Assembly (NCBI RefSeq): GCF_011927795.1
Contig: NZ_JAATJJ010000002.1
Coordinates: 620,001-684,000, forward strand
Direction of reading: 5' to 3'
DNA length: 64,000 nucleotides
Source of the DNA: Saonia flava
Lineage (GTDB): Bacteria > Bacteroidota > Bacteroidia > Flavobacteriales > Flavobacteriaceae
Positions 9,014 to 16,731 of the stretch are shown here, piece by piece (position 1 is the stretch's first letter; each line of letters opens with the position of its first letter). The notes under the pieces were generated by a model. That model searched no databases. It saw nothing but the letters and a program-made list of their open reading frames with translations, and had not been told where the DNA came from. Both the position numbers and the translations under genes were made by a program.

Positions 9014-9682
9014 TTATTTGGTACTTTTTTTCTTTTTTTGGACACCAGGTTTTGTCTGCGGCTTTTTTTTCAACATATTCTTATTGGCTTTCATATTTTT
9101 CTGAAGCAACATTTTTCTATGTTGGTACATATTTTTATACATAGCACCATCCATATTGATACACTCACCGTCTTGTAGTTGCAGTTGTTTCCGTTCATGG
9201 TTTTGATAACTACCATCAGGATTAATTATAATGCCATCACCCAAGTTTACCTGTTCTTGAATTCTATTTTGTTCCCTATTTCTTATTTTAAAGACCTCAC
9301 CATCGATAAGCATTACTTGGTACCTATTTTGGTTTCGTTCCTGAATCTGGGCCATACTTAGACCTTTGCCTTCCTGTTTCACCTTATACCTATATTGATA
9401 TTCATTTCGGTATTTAATACCGTCATTGTCCAAACACTCTCCATCTTTCAAACGCAAACGGTCACGGTCTCTTGTTTGGTAACTCCCATCTGGATTTACA
9501 GTAGTACCATCATTTAAAACAATGGGATCTTGTAACCTTACTTGATCTCTATCCCTTATTTGAAGTACATCACCATCTACCATCATCAAACGGTCTTGGT
9601 CACGGTCTTGAACTTTATCTTGTGCTTTGATTGCAACAGTTCCAATAACTGATAGCATCATTAAAAAAAATACCCTTTTCAT
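9014..9682 (-). CDS. secreted protein with two DUF6799-like repeats
   Basis: 222 residues. Signal peptide MKRVFFLMMLSVIGTVAIKAQ, then two similar copies of a block of about 65 residues: VDGDVLQIRDRDQVRLQDPI...DGTTVNPDGSYQTRDRDRLRLKDGECLD and IDGEVFKIRNREQNRIQEQV...DGIIINPDGSYQNHERKQLQLQDGECIN. This is the repeat style of DUF6799 (function unknown). Both copies are rich in D, R, N and Q. The tail (about the last 35 residues) is lysine-rich, KKKPQTKPGVQKKKKSTK. The domain call is from memory of the pattern; envelope location is inferred from the signal peptide. Confidence 0.8.
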   Translation of the reverse strand: MKRVFFLMMLSVIGTVAIKAQDKVQDRDQDRLMMVDGDVLQIRDRDQVRLQDPIVLNDGTTVNPDGSYQTRDRDRLRLKDGECLDNDGIKYRNEYQYRYKVKQEGKGLSMAQIQERNQNRYQVMLIDGEVFKIRNREQNRIQEQVNLGDGIIINPDGSYQNHERKQLQLQDGECINMDGAMYKNMYQHRKMLLQKNMKANKNMLKKKPQTKPGVQKKKKSTK

Positions 9683-9709
9683 TTTTATAGTTTTACATTA
9701 ATACTATGT

Positions 9710-9738
9710 CAAATTTAGAATGCAATAATAAATTGCAA
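9710..9738 (-). promoter_or_regulatory. promoter of the DUF6799-like gene
   Basis: On the minus strand TTG (9736-9738), 18 bp, TAAATTTG (9710-9717) fits the Bacteroidota consensus. The -7 element ends 27 bp before the ATG at 9682. Confidence 0.55.
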
Positions 9739-9790
9739 AATGATATAGGTCAGTAAACCCTTATTTTTTAAGGGGTTAATCGAATTTTTT

Positions 9791-9808
9791 ATGTGACAAT
9801 TGTTACAT
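9791..9808. promoter_or_regulatory. third GTNAC-type palindrome (possible Crp/Fnr site)
   Basis: ATGTGACAATTGTTACAT is palindromic except for one base pair and resembles the GTAAC-N4-GTTAC sites at 7928 and 10343. It lies 109 bp upstream of the DUF6799-like gene, well above that gene's TTG/TAAATTTG promoter, so its role (upstream activator, or none) is unclear. Confidence 0.4.
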
Positions 9809-9846
9809 AAAATGACACTGTTCAAAATCAAAAAAACTTTAGTAAA

Positions 9847-9882
9847 CAAAAAAAAGGGAAACGTACTTATGTTTCCCTTTTC
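9847..9882 (-). terminator. intrinsic terminator after the rhodanese gene
   Basis: Arms aaaagggaaac and gtttccctttt around a loop of about 8 nt, with an A/T tract on both sides, 37 bp beyond the rhodanese stop codon. Confidence 0.8.
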
Positions 9883-9918
9883 TATTGTAAATATCATTGA
9901 AATAAACTTATTTATTCA

Positions 9919-10281
9919 TCACAAGAAAGTGTTAGTATTATCCCAGGCCATATAACCACCACTTAAATCCACAATTTTTTCAAAACCCATTCCCACTAGT
10001 CTTGCAGCTGCCTTTTGACTTCGGCTACCTGACCTGCAATAGATATAAACGGGCTTTTCCTTATCAAACCTCTTAAAGGTTTCATTAAAAGTAGTGGCAT
10101 CAAAAAAATCAATGTTAACCGCATGCGCAATATGCCCATTATTGTATTCTCTGGCAGTACGTACATCTACAAGTTGAACGTGTGGATTCTTAATCGCCTT
10201 ACCAAAATCTTCTGGGCTTATTACCTCTATAAATTCTGAAGAGCGTGAAGTTGAACCAAAAAATGTTTTTAAAAAAGACAT
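9919..10281 (-). CDS. rhodanese-like domain protein
   Basis: A 120-residue single-domain sulfurtransferase. The catalytic loop CRSGSRS carries the active-site Cys82, and VDVRTAREYNNGHIAHAVNI (from residue 38) is the classic rhodanese substructure. There is no signal peptide, so it is cytoplasmic. It moves sulfane sulfur between donors and thiol acceptors. Its promoter closely resembles that of the efflux operon, whose last gene encodes DUF2892, the partner domain of rhodanese in YgaP. YeeE/YedE-type transporters lie 1.2 kb away. A role in handling persulfide or sulfide is plausible but inferred. Confidence 0.93.
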   Translation of the reverse strand: MSFLKTFFGSTSRSSEFIEVISPEDFGKAIKNPHVQLVDVRTAREYNNGHIAHAVNIDFFDATTFNETFKRFDKEKPVYIYCRSGSRSQKAAARLVGMGFEKIVDLSGGYMAWDNTNTFL

Positions 10282-10312
10282 AATTTAAAAATTTTATATT
10301 TTCTATTAGTTG

Positions 10313-10356
10313 CAAAATTAGTAGGTAATATATACTTGGGCAGTAACATTGGTTAC
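10313..10356 (-). promoter_or_regulatory. rhodanese promoter with GTAAC-N4-GTTAC palindrome
   Basis: On the minus strand, TAATTTTG (10313-10320) is preceded at 22 bp by GTAAC-N4-GTTAC (10343-10356). Spacing and flanks (TGTTACTGC, TTACC, CTAATTTTGCA) match the efflux operon promoter at 7898-7941 position by position over about half of the spacer. No TTG -33 box is seen. This suggests one Crp/Fnr-type activator acts at both promoters. The site is also 57 bp upstream of the plus-strand lipoprotein gene, but no matching -7 element is found on that side. Confidence 0.7.
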
Positions 10357-10413
10357 AGAAAGTTCAACTCCTTAATTAGTTGCTTCAAAATCTTTATTTT
10401 TACAAAAAAACTT

Positions 10414-10890
10414 ATGAAGAAATTAATATTGCCCATCGTATTCATATTCGTCAACCTTCTTTTTATTTCTTGCTCATCGGATTCCTCTGAAGATTCCAAC
10501 AACGTAAGTCCTTCCGCAGAAGTTATGGGATCCTGGGCTTTGGCGGAAATAAATATAAACCCTCCACAAGATGTAAATGAAGATGGAACGGCATCTACCA
10601 ATGTTCTGAATGAATTAAGTTGCTTAAATTCCACTCTTTTATTAAATAATGATTTCACTTGGAGCCTTAGTGGAACCGATTTGAATGTTCAGTTCATTAC
10701 TGGCAACCTATACAATCTAACCTGCAAACCTACCAGTAGTCTTGTGGGTACTTGGGGTTTCTCCAATAACACAGTGATTTTAACTGGAAATATAGATATA
10801 ACCCTTCAACTAAGTAATGGAAACACCTTAACGAATTTGCAAAATTTGGACTTACCCGATGTACAAAGTGTGGTCTATGTAAAACTATAA
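10414..10890 (+). CDS. lipocalin-like lipoprotein
   Basis: 158 residues from MKKLILPIVFIFVNLLFISCSSDSSEDS, a lipoprotein signal with the lipid-modified cysteine at residue 20. The frame is open 26 codons further upstream, but that stretch has no signal and covers the palindrome. The mature part has GSWALAEININPP and VGTWGFSNNTVILTGNIDITLQL, the spaced G-x-W strand pattern of small Bacteroidota lipocalin-like proteins. No partner gene is evident. Function is unknown. Confidence 0.75.
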   Translation: MKKLILPIVFIFVNLLFISCSSDSSEDSNNVSPSAEVMGSWALAEININPPQDVNEDGTASTNVLNELSCLNSTLLLNNDFTWSLSGTDLNVQFITGNLYNLTCKPTSSLVGTWGFSNNTVILTGNIDITLQLSNGNTLTNLQNLDLPDVQSVVYVKL

Positions 10891-11048
10891 AGTAAAGAGG
10901 AATACAAGTAAATACCTACAACAGCTAGTCAATTTTATTATAATTCATTGTCTTAAAATTTACAAACAAAAAAAAAGCTGAAAAAGCTAAATATTAGTTG
11001 ATTGGGTAAAGCATATTTTGTTAATTTTAGTAGACCAAACCATAAATA

Positions 11049-11438
11049 TTGAAAGCTGTAGAATTAAACCCCCCAGGCAGTTTTTGCAATTGGAAACCAA
11101 GTACACTAGAGGAGTTGAAAAACAATTCTATTGCTGATTCATTTGCGGGTGCCAACCTTTTATTTGAGAATGAATATGTGAAATTATGGGACATTACACT
11201 AGCCCCGGGTGAGCGTTTACCATTTTCTAAAAAGAATACCAATTATAGTTGGACCTGCCTTTCAGGTGGTCAAACTATTTCCCATTATACAGATGGCACC
11301 ATAAGGATGTACAAAATAGAGAAAGGAGAAACTACTTTTTTCCAGTTTAAGAACAAACACCATGTAAGTGATTTAGAGAATGTTGGTAAAAACATAGTTG
11401 TCATACATATACTGGAGTACAAGCATGAGGATTTTTAA
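11049..11438 (+). CDS. cupin-like protein with TTG start
   Basis: 129 residues starting KAVELNPPGSFCNWKPSTLEELKNN after a TTG at 11049-11051; there is no in-frame ATG close by. The middle section, NEYVKLWDITLAPGERLPFSKKNTNYSWTCLSGGQTISHYTDG, has the strand spacing of a small cupin barrel with its typical LAPGE turn, but the classical His/Glu metal ligands are not obvious. Probably cytosolic. No obvious operon partner; the YeeE/YedE pair begins 78 bp downstream with its own promoter-like element. Confidence 0.7.
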   Translation: MKAVELNPPGSFCNWKPSTLEELKNNSIADSFAGANLLFENEYVKLWDITLAPGERLPFSKKNTNYSWTCLSGGQTISHYTDGTIRMYKIEKGETTFFQFKNKHHVSDLENVGKNIVVIHILEYKHEDF

Positions 11439-11491
11439 GCGTACCTCAAGCCCTTAAATTATCAACATTTCATATACCATTTTTACTTTTC

Positions 11492-11499
11492 TATATTTG
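11492..11499 (+). promoter_or_regulatory. putative -7 element of the YeeE/YedE pair
   Basis: TATATTTG matches TAnnTTTG and lies 17 bp before the ATG at 11517. No clear TTG -33 element and no GTAAC-N4-GTTAC palindrome at the equivalent position were seen. Confidence 0.4.
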
Positions 11500-11516
11500 C
11501 CAAAAAAATAACAAAA

Positions 11517-12080
11517 ATGGATTTTATTTTACAGCCATGGCCATGGTATGTTTCTGGCCCACTTATAGCCCTGGTAATGTTTTTACTTGTCTTTTTTGGA
11601 AAGACATTTGGCATGTCCTCTAACCTAAGAACTTTATGCAGTATTGGTGGAGCTGGTAAATATGCTGATTTTTTCAAGTTTGATTGGAAATCGCAAAAAT
11701 GGAATCTAACCGTAGTTCTTGGTGCCATGATTGGAGGATTCATCGCTGTAACTTTTTTGTCTGATAACTCAGTAATGGATTTAAGTCCTCAAACAGTAAA
11801 TGATTTAAAAGAAATAGGGTTCTCCAATGCTGGAGAAAGCCTACTGCCACCAGAAATTTATGAATGGAAAAATGTATTGAGCCTTAAAGGATTGGCAATA
11901 CTTGTTATTGGAGGGTTTTTGGTAGGTTTTGGAACAAGGTATGCCGGTGGTTGCACATCTGGGCACGCAATTACAGGATTAAGTAATTTACAGTTACCCT
12001 CATTAATTGCTGTTATCGGCTTTTTTATAGGTGGTCTATTAATGACCCACTTTTTATTACCCTTAATTTTTGGAGCATGA
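11517..12080 (+). CDS. YeeE/YedE family membrane protein (first half)
   Basis: 187 residues with about four to five membrane helices and the family signature around residues 142-153 (GTRYAGGCTSGHAI), whose cysteine is conserved in YeeE/YedE sulfur-compound transporters. Full-length YeeE carries two such halves in one chain; here they are separate genes, and this one overlaps the next by four bases (ATGA), showing tight translational coupling. Thiosulfate or a related sulfur compound is the likely substrate from family knowledge. The nearby rhodanese supports a sulfur role (inference). Confidence 0.9.
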   Translation: MDFILQPWPWYVSGPLIALVMFLLVFFGKTFGMSSNLRTLCSIGGAGKYADFFKFDWKSQKWNLTVVLGAMIGGFIAVTFLSDNSVMDLSPQTVNDLKEIGFSNAGESLLPPEIYEWKNVLSLKGLAILVIGGFLVGFGTRYAGGCTSGHAITGLSNLQLPSLIAVIGFFIGGLLMTHFLLPLIFGA

Positions 12081-12490
12081 AATATTTAAAGTTTTTATTG
12101 GTTGGTATTTTCTTTGGAATTGTATTGGTAAAATCCGAGGCTGTTTCTTGGTACCGTATTTTTGAAATGTTTAAATTCCAGTCCTTTCATATGTATGGTA
12201 TTATTGGTACCGCAGTAGGACTTGGGGCACTTTTTTTATGGGTATCCAAAAAAAACAACGTCAAAAATATTGAAGGTAATACAATACAACTTGTCCCAAA
12301 GGATAAAGGTTATACTCGTTACATTTTGGGAGGTACTATTTTTGGTTTGGGATGGGCATTGGCCGGTGCTTGCCCTGGCCCCATGTATATTTTATTGGGA
12401 ACAGGTGTTTTTAGTATGGTTATTGTAATAGCCGCAGCTATTTTGGGCACTTTTGTATATGGTGTTTTAAAAGACAAGTTACCCCATTAA
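12077..12490 (+). CDS. YeeE/YedE-type membrane protein (second half, DUF6691-like)
   Basis: 137 residues with about four membrane helices. It carries the second signature FGLGWALAGACPGPMYILLG with its conserved cysteine at about residue 100. It begins inside the stop codon of the preceding gene. Together the two products are expected to form one transporter for a sulfur compound, comparable to PmpA/PmpB-type pairs. The next gene, clpS, is on the opposite strand and converges 26 bp away. Confidence 0.9.
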   Translation: MKYLKFLLVGIFFGIVLVKSEAVSWYRIFEMFKFQSFHMYGIIGTAVGLGALFLWVSKKNNVKNIEGNTIQLVPKDKGYTRYILGGTIFGLGWALAGACPGPMYILLGTGVFSMVIVIAAAILGTFVYGVLKDKLPH

Positions 12491-12516
12491 GAAGGGTCCT
12501 AGACTAAAACAACAAC

Positions 12517-12792
12517 TTATACAATCTCGGCACTTAATCCTGCTTCTAGAAGTTTGCTACAACGAGGCTCCAATTCCTTATAAATGCCCGTTTTAACAGT
12601 ACATTTCCCGTTATGATGTACAATTAAAGAACATTGTTCCGCCTGCTCGGGAGTATGATCGCAAACACTCATTAAGGTCTCGATTACATGGTCAAAGGTA
12701 TTTACATCATCATTAAAAAGTACAATTTCATTGACCTCCAATGCTTCTTCTTCCAAAAGTAATTCCTCGGATATTTTCTCCTTAGTACTCAT
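12517..12792 (-). CDS. clpS: ATP-dependent Clp protease adaptor ClpS
   Basis: A 91-residue adaptor that hands N-degron substrates to the ClpAP/ClpCP protease. The core EIVLFNDDVNTFDHVIETLM (residues 22-41) holds the NDDxNTFxxVI motif, and VHHNGKC at about residues 58-64 is the second conserved block. The acidic N-terminal tail is normal. It is last in the clpS-prmA-tpiA run, 21 bp after prmA. Confidence 0.95.
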   Translation of the reverse strand: MSTKEKISEELLLEEEALEVNEIVLFNDDVNTFDHVIETLMSVCDHTPEQAEQCSLIVHHNGKCTVKTGIYKELEPRCSKLLEAGLSAEIV

Positions 12793-12813
12793 AGAATTAG
12801 TATTTTATATTCT

Positions 12814-13647
12814 CTAAAATACATATTTTACCGCTACCCAATTGTTTTTTTCGAAATTTTTACAAAAATTTAAACTTAATTGTCCACATTTTGCAGAAAT
12901 GTCAATAATATCCTCTTTATAGAACCCACTCAAAAACAAAGTTCCATTGGGTTTTAAACATTTTGTATAATGTGGAATATCTGAAAGTAGTATATTCTTA
13001 TTGATGTTCGCCAAAATAACATCATATTTTTGAGAGGTCAGCAAGCTAACATCTCCCTCATTAACATTAATATGCCCTTGGTTGTTTCTTTGTACATTCT
13101 CCAAGGAATTTAAATAGCACCAATTATCAATATCAATAGCATCAATTGGTGTTGCTCCCTTCATTCCGGTCAAAATGGCCAAAACACCTGTACCACATCC
13201 CATATCCAAAACCGATTTTCCTTTAAAATCGGTTTCTAAAATATGCTTCATCATCATATAAGTGGTTTCATGGTGACCCGTACCAAAACTCATCTTTGGT
13301 TCAATGACAATATCAAACTCCACATTGGGTTTTTCATGGAAAGGTGCCCTCACCACACATTGGCTTCCCACTTGTATGGACTCAAAGTTACTTTCCCAAA
13401 CGGCATTCCAGTTTTCTTGTTCAATCTCAATAAAATCAAATGAAATTTTAAAGTTAGGTTGAGATAAAATTTGAACAGACTCCAAGATATTCTCCAACCA
13501 GTCTTCTTTTTTGACATAGGCCAAAACACCAGATTCTGTCTCTACAAAACTGTCAAAGCCAACCTCGCCCAGTTCAGCCATCAATATATCAGACGCAGGT
13601 TGAAGAGGCTCTACCCTAAAGTTGTATTCCAAATAAACATTTTGCAT
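12814..13647 (-). CDS. prmA: ribosomal protein L11 methyltransferase
   Basis: 277 residues. The SAM-binding motif VLDMGCGTGVLAI and the preceding PKMSFGTGHHETTYMMM block are diagnostic for PrmA, and DVILANINKNILL (motif IV) follows. It trimethylates the amino group of ribosomal protein L11. The N-terminal L11-recognition domain spans about the first 100 residues. It lies 8 bp after tpiA in the same transcription unit. Confidence 0.95.
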   Translation of the reverse strand: MQNVYLEYNFRVEPLQPASDILMAELGEVGFDSFVETESGVLAYVKKEDWLENILESVQILSQPNFKISFDFIEIEQENWNAVWESNFESIQVGSQCVVRAPFHEKPNVEFDIVIEPKMSFGTGHHETTYMMMKHILETDFKGKSVLDMGCGTGVLAILTGMKGATPIDAIDIDNWCYLNSLENVQRNNQGHINVNEGDVSLLTSQKYDVILANINKNILLSDIPHYTKCLKPNGTLFLSGFYKEDIIDISAKCGQLSLNFCKNFEKNNWVAVKYVF

Positions 13648-13655
13648 AAGAAGGT

Positions 13656-14405
13656 TTAAATGGCCTTAATGATAGCCACAAAATCATCTGCAACCAAAGA
13701 GGCACCACCTATTAAACCACCATCAACATCGGGTTTGGAAAAAATTTCCACTGCATTGCCCGGCTTTACACTCCCTCCGTATAAAATAGACACATTTTCA
13801 GCAACGGTAGCATCATAAGCTTCTGTAATGGTCTTACGAATAAAAGCATGCATTTCTTGCGCTTGCTCTGGAGAAGCCGTTTCTCCTGTTCCAATGGCCC
13901 ATACAGGCTCATATGCCAAAATTATATTCCCCCACGCACTCTTGTTCAAACTAAAAAGAGCGTTCTTCAACTGGCTCTTAACCACATTAAAATGGTTGCC
14001 AGATTTACGGTCTTCCAATTCCTCACCAAAGCAAAACATTACCTTTAGATTATTTTCCAAGGCCGCTGTAACTTTTTTCTCCAAGATTTCATCTGTTTCC
14101 CCAAAGTATGCCCTTCTTTCCGAGTGGCCTATGATTACAGTATCTATTCCAATATTTACCAGCATACCGGCCGATATTTCACCCGTATATGCTCCACTTT
14201 TTGCAAAGTGCATGTTTTGGGCTATTACTTCTATGGTAGAACCCTCTAAATTGGAAATAGCCCCGGTTAAATTAACAAAAGTGGGGGCTACCATCACCTC
14301 GGCTTCAGTATTGGGTAATTTAGCAGACAATTCACTCAACAAAGCTTCTGTTTCTGCCAAATTTTTATTCATTTTCCAGTTTCCTGCAACTATCTTACTT
14401 CTCAT
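13656..14405 (-). CDS. tpiA: triosephosphate isomerase
   Basis: 249-residue glycolytic enzyme interconverting dihydroxyacetone phosphate and glyceraldehyde 3-phosphate. All catalytic residues are visible: Lys11 in NWKMNK, His94 in IIGHSERRAYFGE, Glu166 in AYEPVWAIGTG, and the phosphate-binding YGGSVKPGN near residue 210. It is spaced 3 bp from the upstream DoxX/DUF6624 gene, a gene order common in Bacteroidota. Confidence 0.98.
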   Translation of the reverse strand: MRSKIVAGNWKMNKNLAETEALLSELSAKLPNTEAEVMVAPTFVNLTGAISNLEGSTIEVIAQNMHFAKSGAYTGEISAGMLVNIGIDTVIIGHSERRAYFGETDEILEKKVTAALENNLKVMFCFGEELEDRKSGNHFNVVKSQLKNALFSLNKSAWGNIILAYEPVWAIGTGETASPEQAQEMHAFIRKTITEAYDATVAENVSILYGGSVKPGNAVEIFSKPDVDGGLIGGASLVADDFVAIIKAI

Positions 14406-14408
14406 TTT

Positions 14409-16079
14409 TTATTGATTAATTTTATTTACTATTTGATTTGCTTCCTCAATTGTTAAACTCTTAAACTCAAAGTCTTTTCCAAATAACCTTTTAGCAGATT
14501 CCTCTATAGAATCTGAAAAACCAGCTTCTTTTCTTCTTTGATTTACAGAATCTATATTCTTAATAGGCCAAATGAAACTGATTTCATCCGGAGTGTTCAT
14601 ATAATAAGAACTTCCTTGCGTACCGTAAATTTGAGGCTTGTTCATTCCCATAAGATGGCGATCCAACATTATTGCGTACAATTTGTAAGGCAACTCCTTT
14701 TCCTCAGCTGCTGCTTCTATAATATCTATATATTTTGAGATTTTATTGGAATGCTGAATTATATACCAAGCCGTTTCTCCTGCTTTTGCTCCAACTAAAC
14801 TAGAACCGGGATAGCCTTTTTCCAATATTACCTTTTCTATGAAATTGATATTAGAGCTATCTATTGCCTCTTGCAGCTTCCATGTTTCAATAGAAAAATC
14901 GGCTCTATACTTTTGATCTAGCACCATAATACTATCCAAACTTTTCTTAAGCACTATATCTATTTTCTTATCAGATGGCAAAAGATTAAATTTTAAATCT
15001 TCCAAATCATTATAATGTACTTTTTGTTTAATGGTGCCTTTTTCCAAAACCAAAACACCTGGATTAGATCGGACTATGGTTTTTAAGGTAGTCTCATCAG
15101 TAAAATAAAAAGGAAAACCTAATTCATACTTTTCTTTAAGAGGGTCTGTGAGTTGTTCATTTGATGCAGACATTCCAATTACCCTATATCCATCTTTTAA
15201 TGCGTTATCTGTTACCTCTTTAATCTTTTCAAAAGCGTCATAATTGGTTTTTGCCAAATCATATGCTATGACCATTACCAAATTGTCTTCTTCCAATAAA
15301 GAAGCCGTAAAATCTTCCCCATCCTTTTCTATGGTAAAATCATGTACAGGGGGCTCATACCCCTTCTGTATTTCCTTGGTTTCTACATCAATAAATTCTC
15401 CATCAACAGTTGGGTATTCACCATTGGTTACAAACACCTTTTCTTCTCCGTCCACATTAAACTTCCATGAATACTCAAAAATTGCTTTTGGCGCATCATC
15501 GGGAACCGTCATTCCCTCTATAATATTTGCACCAATTTTGTAGGGTCTAAAATCTTTGGATGGCAAATGCTTTAGTACATGGTTTGCAAAAAGAATACAT
15601 GCTAACAGGGATAATAAAACCAATATCCAGTTAATAGCTTTACTAAAAAGTGGTTTTACATATTTAAGCCCTAAAAGCAGAATTAAAATAAATACCAGTA
15701 AAATAATATCCTTTGTAAAAGACTCCCATGGTGTTAATTTTACCGCATCGCCAAAACAACCACAATCCGTTACCTTATTAAAATAGGCAGAATAAAAAGT
15801 GAGAAAGGTAAAAAAGACAATCATTGCCAATAAGCTCCAAACGGTAAGCTTTGGCTTAAACCCAAGAAGAAGCATTGCCCCCAACAACACCTCAACAATG
15901 ACTACAAAAATGGAGATAGCCAATGCATAAGGCATTAAAAATGGCAAGTCCAGTACACCTGAACTGAAATATTCCTCTAATTTGAATGAAAAACCAACAG
16001 GGTCATTTAGTTTTATTAGTCCACTGATGATGAACAATATACCTACAAATATTCTTGACAAGCCTACTAAATATTTCAT
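14409..16079 (-). CDS. BT_3928-type DoxX membrane protein with C-terminal DUF6624-like domain
   Basis: 556 residues. The N-terminal 145 residues hold four membrane helices of the DoxX/MauE type, including a TDCGCFGD segment between helices. A further helix around 150-165 leads into an extracytoplasmic region with the FTASLLEEDNLVMVIAYDL thioredoxin-like start but no CxxC. From about residue 370 the sequence (DQKYRADFSIETWKLQEAIDSSN ... GKAGETAWYIIQHS-like) matches DUF6624. BT_3928 proteins usually end before this, so the chain appears to be a fusion. Conserved neighbour of tpiA; its function is unknown, perhaps envelope redox. Confidence 0.85.
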   Translation of the reverse strand: MKYLVGLSRIFVGILFIISGLIKLNDPVGFSFKLEEYFSSGVLDLPFLMPYALAISIFVVIVEVLLGAMLLLGFKPKLTVWSLLAMIVFFTFLTFYSAYFNKVTDCGCFGDAVKLTPWESFTKDIILLVFILILLLGLKYVKPLFSKAINWILVLLSLLACILFANHVLKHLPSKDFRPYKIGANIIEGMTVPDDAPKAIFEYSWKFNVDGEEKVFVTNGEYPTVDGEFIDVETKEIQKGYEPPVHDFTIEKDGEDFTASLLEEDNLVMVIAYDLAKTNYDAFEKIKEVTDNALKDGYRVIGMSASNEQLTDPLKEKYELGFPFYFTDETTLKTIVRSNPGVLVLEKGTIKQKVHYNDLEDLKFNLLPSDKKIDIVLKKSLDSIMVLDQKYRADFSIETWKLQEAIDSSNINFIEKVILEKGYPGSSLVGAKAGETAWYIIQHSNKISKYIDIIEAAAEEKELPYKLYAIMLDRHLMGMNKPQIYGTQGSSYYMNTPDEISFIWPIKNIDSVNQRRKEAGFSDSIEESAKRLFGKDFEFKSLTIEEANQIVNKINQ

Positions 16080-16094
16080 TTTATCCGGAATTTC

Positions 16095-16640
16095 TTATTT
16101 GGAACTTTCATTTAAATGAATCATGGCAAAAACCGAGTAATTTATCATATCTTGATAATTGGCATCAATTCCTTCACTCACCAAAGTTTTTCCCATATTA
16201 TCTTCAATACTCTTTACTCTTAGCAATTTTTGCAAAATAAGATCAGTTAAAGAACTCACCCGCATCTCCCGCCATGCCTCGCCATAGTCATGGTTTTTAT
16301 CCTCCATTAATTTTTTGGTAAGTGCTATATGTTTATCGTACAATTCTATGGCCTTATCTGCCTTTATATCTGGCTGATCTACAATTCCCATCTCTATTTG
16401 CACCAAAGCCATAATAGAATAATTAATAATTCCAATAAATTCGGACTTCTCATCCTCTTCTACCTTTCTTATTTTATTTTCCTGCAAGAAACGTATACGT
16501 TGGGCTTTTATAAAAATTTGATCCGTTAAAGAAGGAAGTCTAAGAATACGCCATGCAGTACCATAATCCTTCATTTTTTTTATAAATAAATCCCTGCAAG
16601 TTTTTATGACCGCATCGTATTGTTCAGAGGTTTGCTGCAT
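16095..16640 (-). CDS. DUF1599 domain protein
   Basis: 181 residues made of two similar halves: MKDYGTAWRILRLPSLTDQIFIKAQRIRFLQE and NHDYGEAWREMRVSSLTDLILQKLLRVKSIED. This internal repeat is the DUF1599 pattern (function unknown; all-alpha and soluble). First gene of the minus-strand run that continues to clpS, 15 bp ahead of the DoxX gene. It is divergent from folP, with about 90 bp between them for both promoters, an arrangement shared across Bacteroidota. Confidence 0.93.
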   Translation of the reverse strand: MQQTSEQYDAVIKTCRDLFIKKMKDYGTAWRILRLPSLTDQIFIKAQRIRFLQENKIRKVEEDEKSEFIGIINYSIMALVQIEMGIVDQPDIKADKAIELYDKHIALTKKLMEDKNHDYGEAWREMRVSSLTDLILQKLLRVKSIEDNMGKTLVSEGIDANYQDMINYSVFAMIHLNESSK

Positions 16641-16731
16641 GTATTCTTTGTAATTTGCGTAAATTTCGCTTAAAATTTTCTAACCATCAAGGTTAGTAGT
16701 TTAAAATAGCATCAATAGCCTAATTTCTCCA

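Noticed and set aside
9715-9897. 60-codon frame between the DUF6799-like and rhodanese genes
   Set aside because: It spans the rhodanese terminator and a palindrome; low-complexity product, no start signal.
10353-10658. 101-codon minus-strand frame over the lipocalin-like gene
   Set aside because: Antisense to a gene with a clear lipoprotein signal, and it ends inside the rhodanese regulatory site.
13828-14415. 195-codon frame antisense to tpiA
   Set aside because: tpiA has all catalytic residues and normal length; the antisense frame has no recognisable features.
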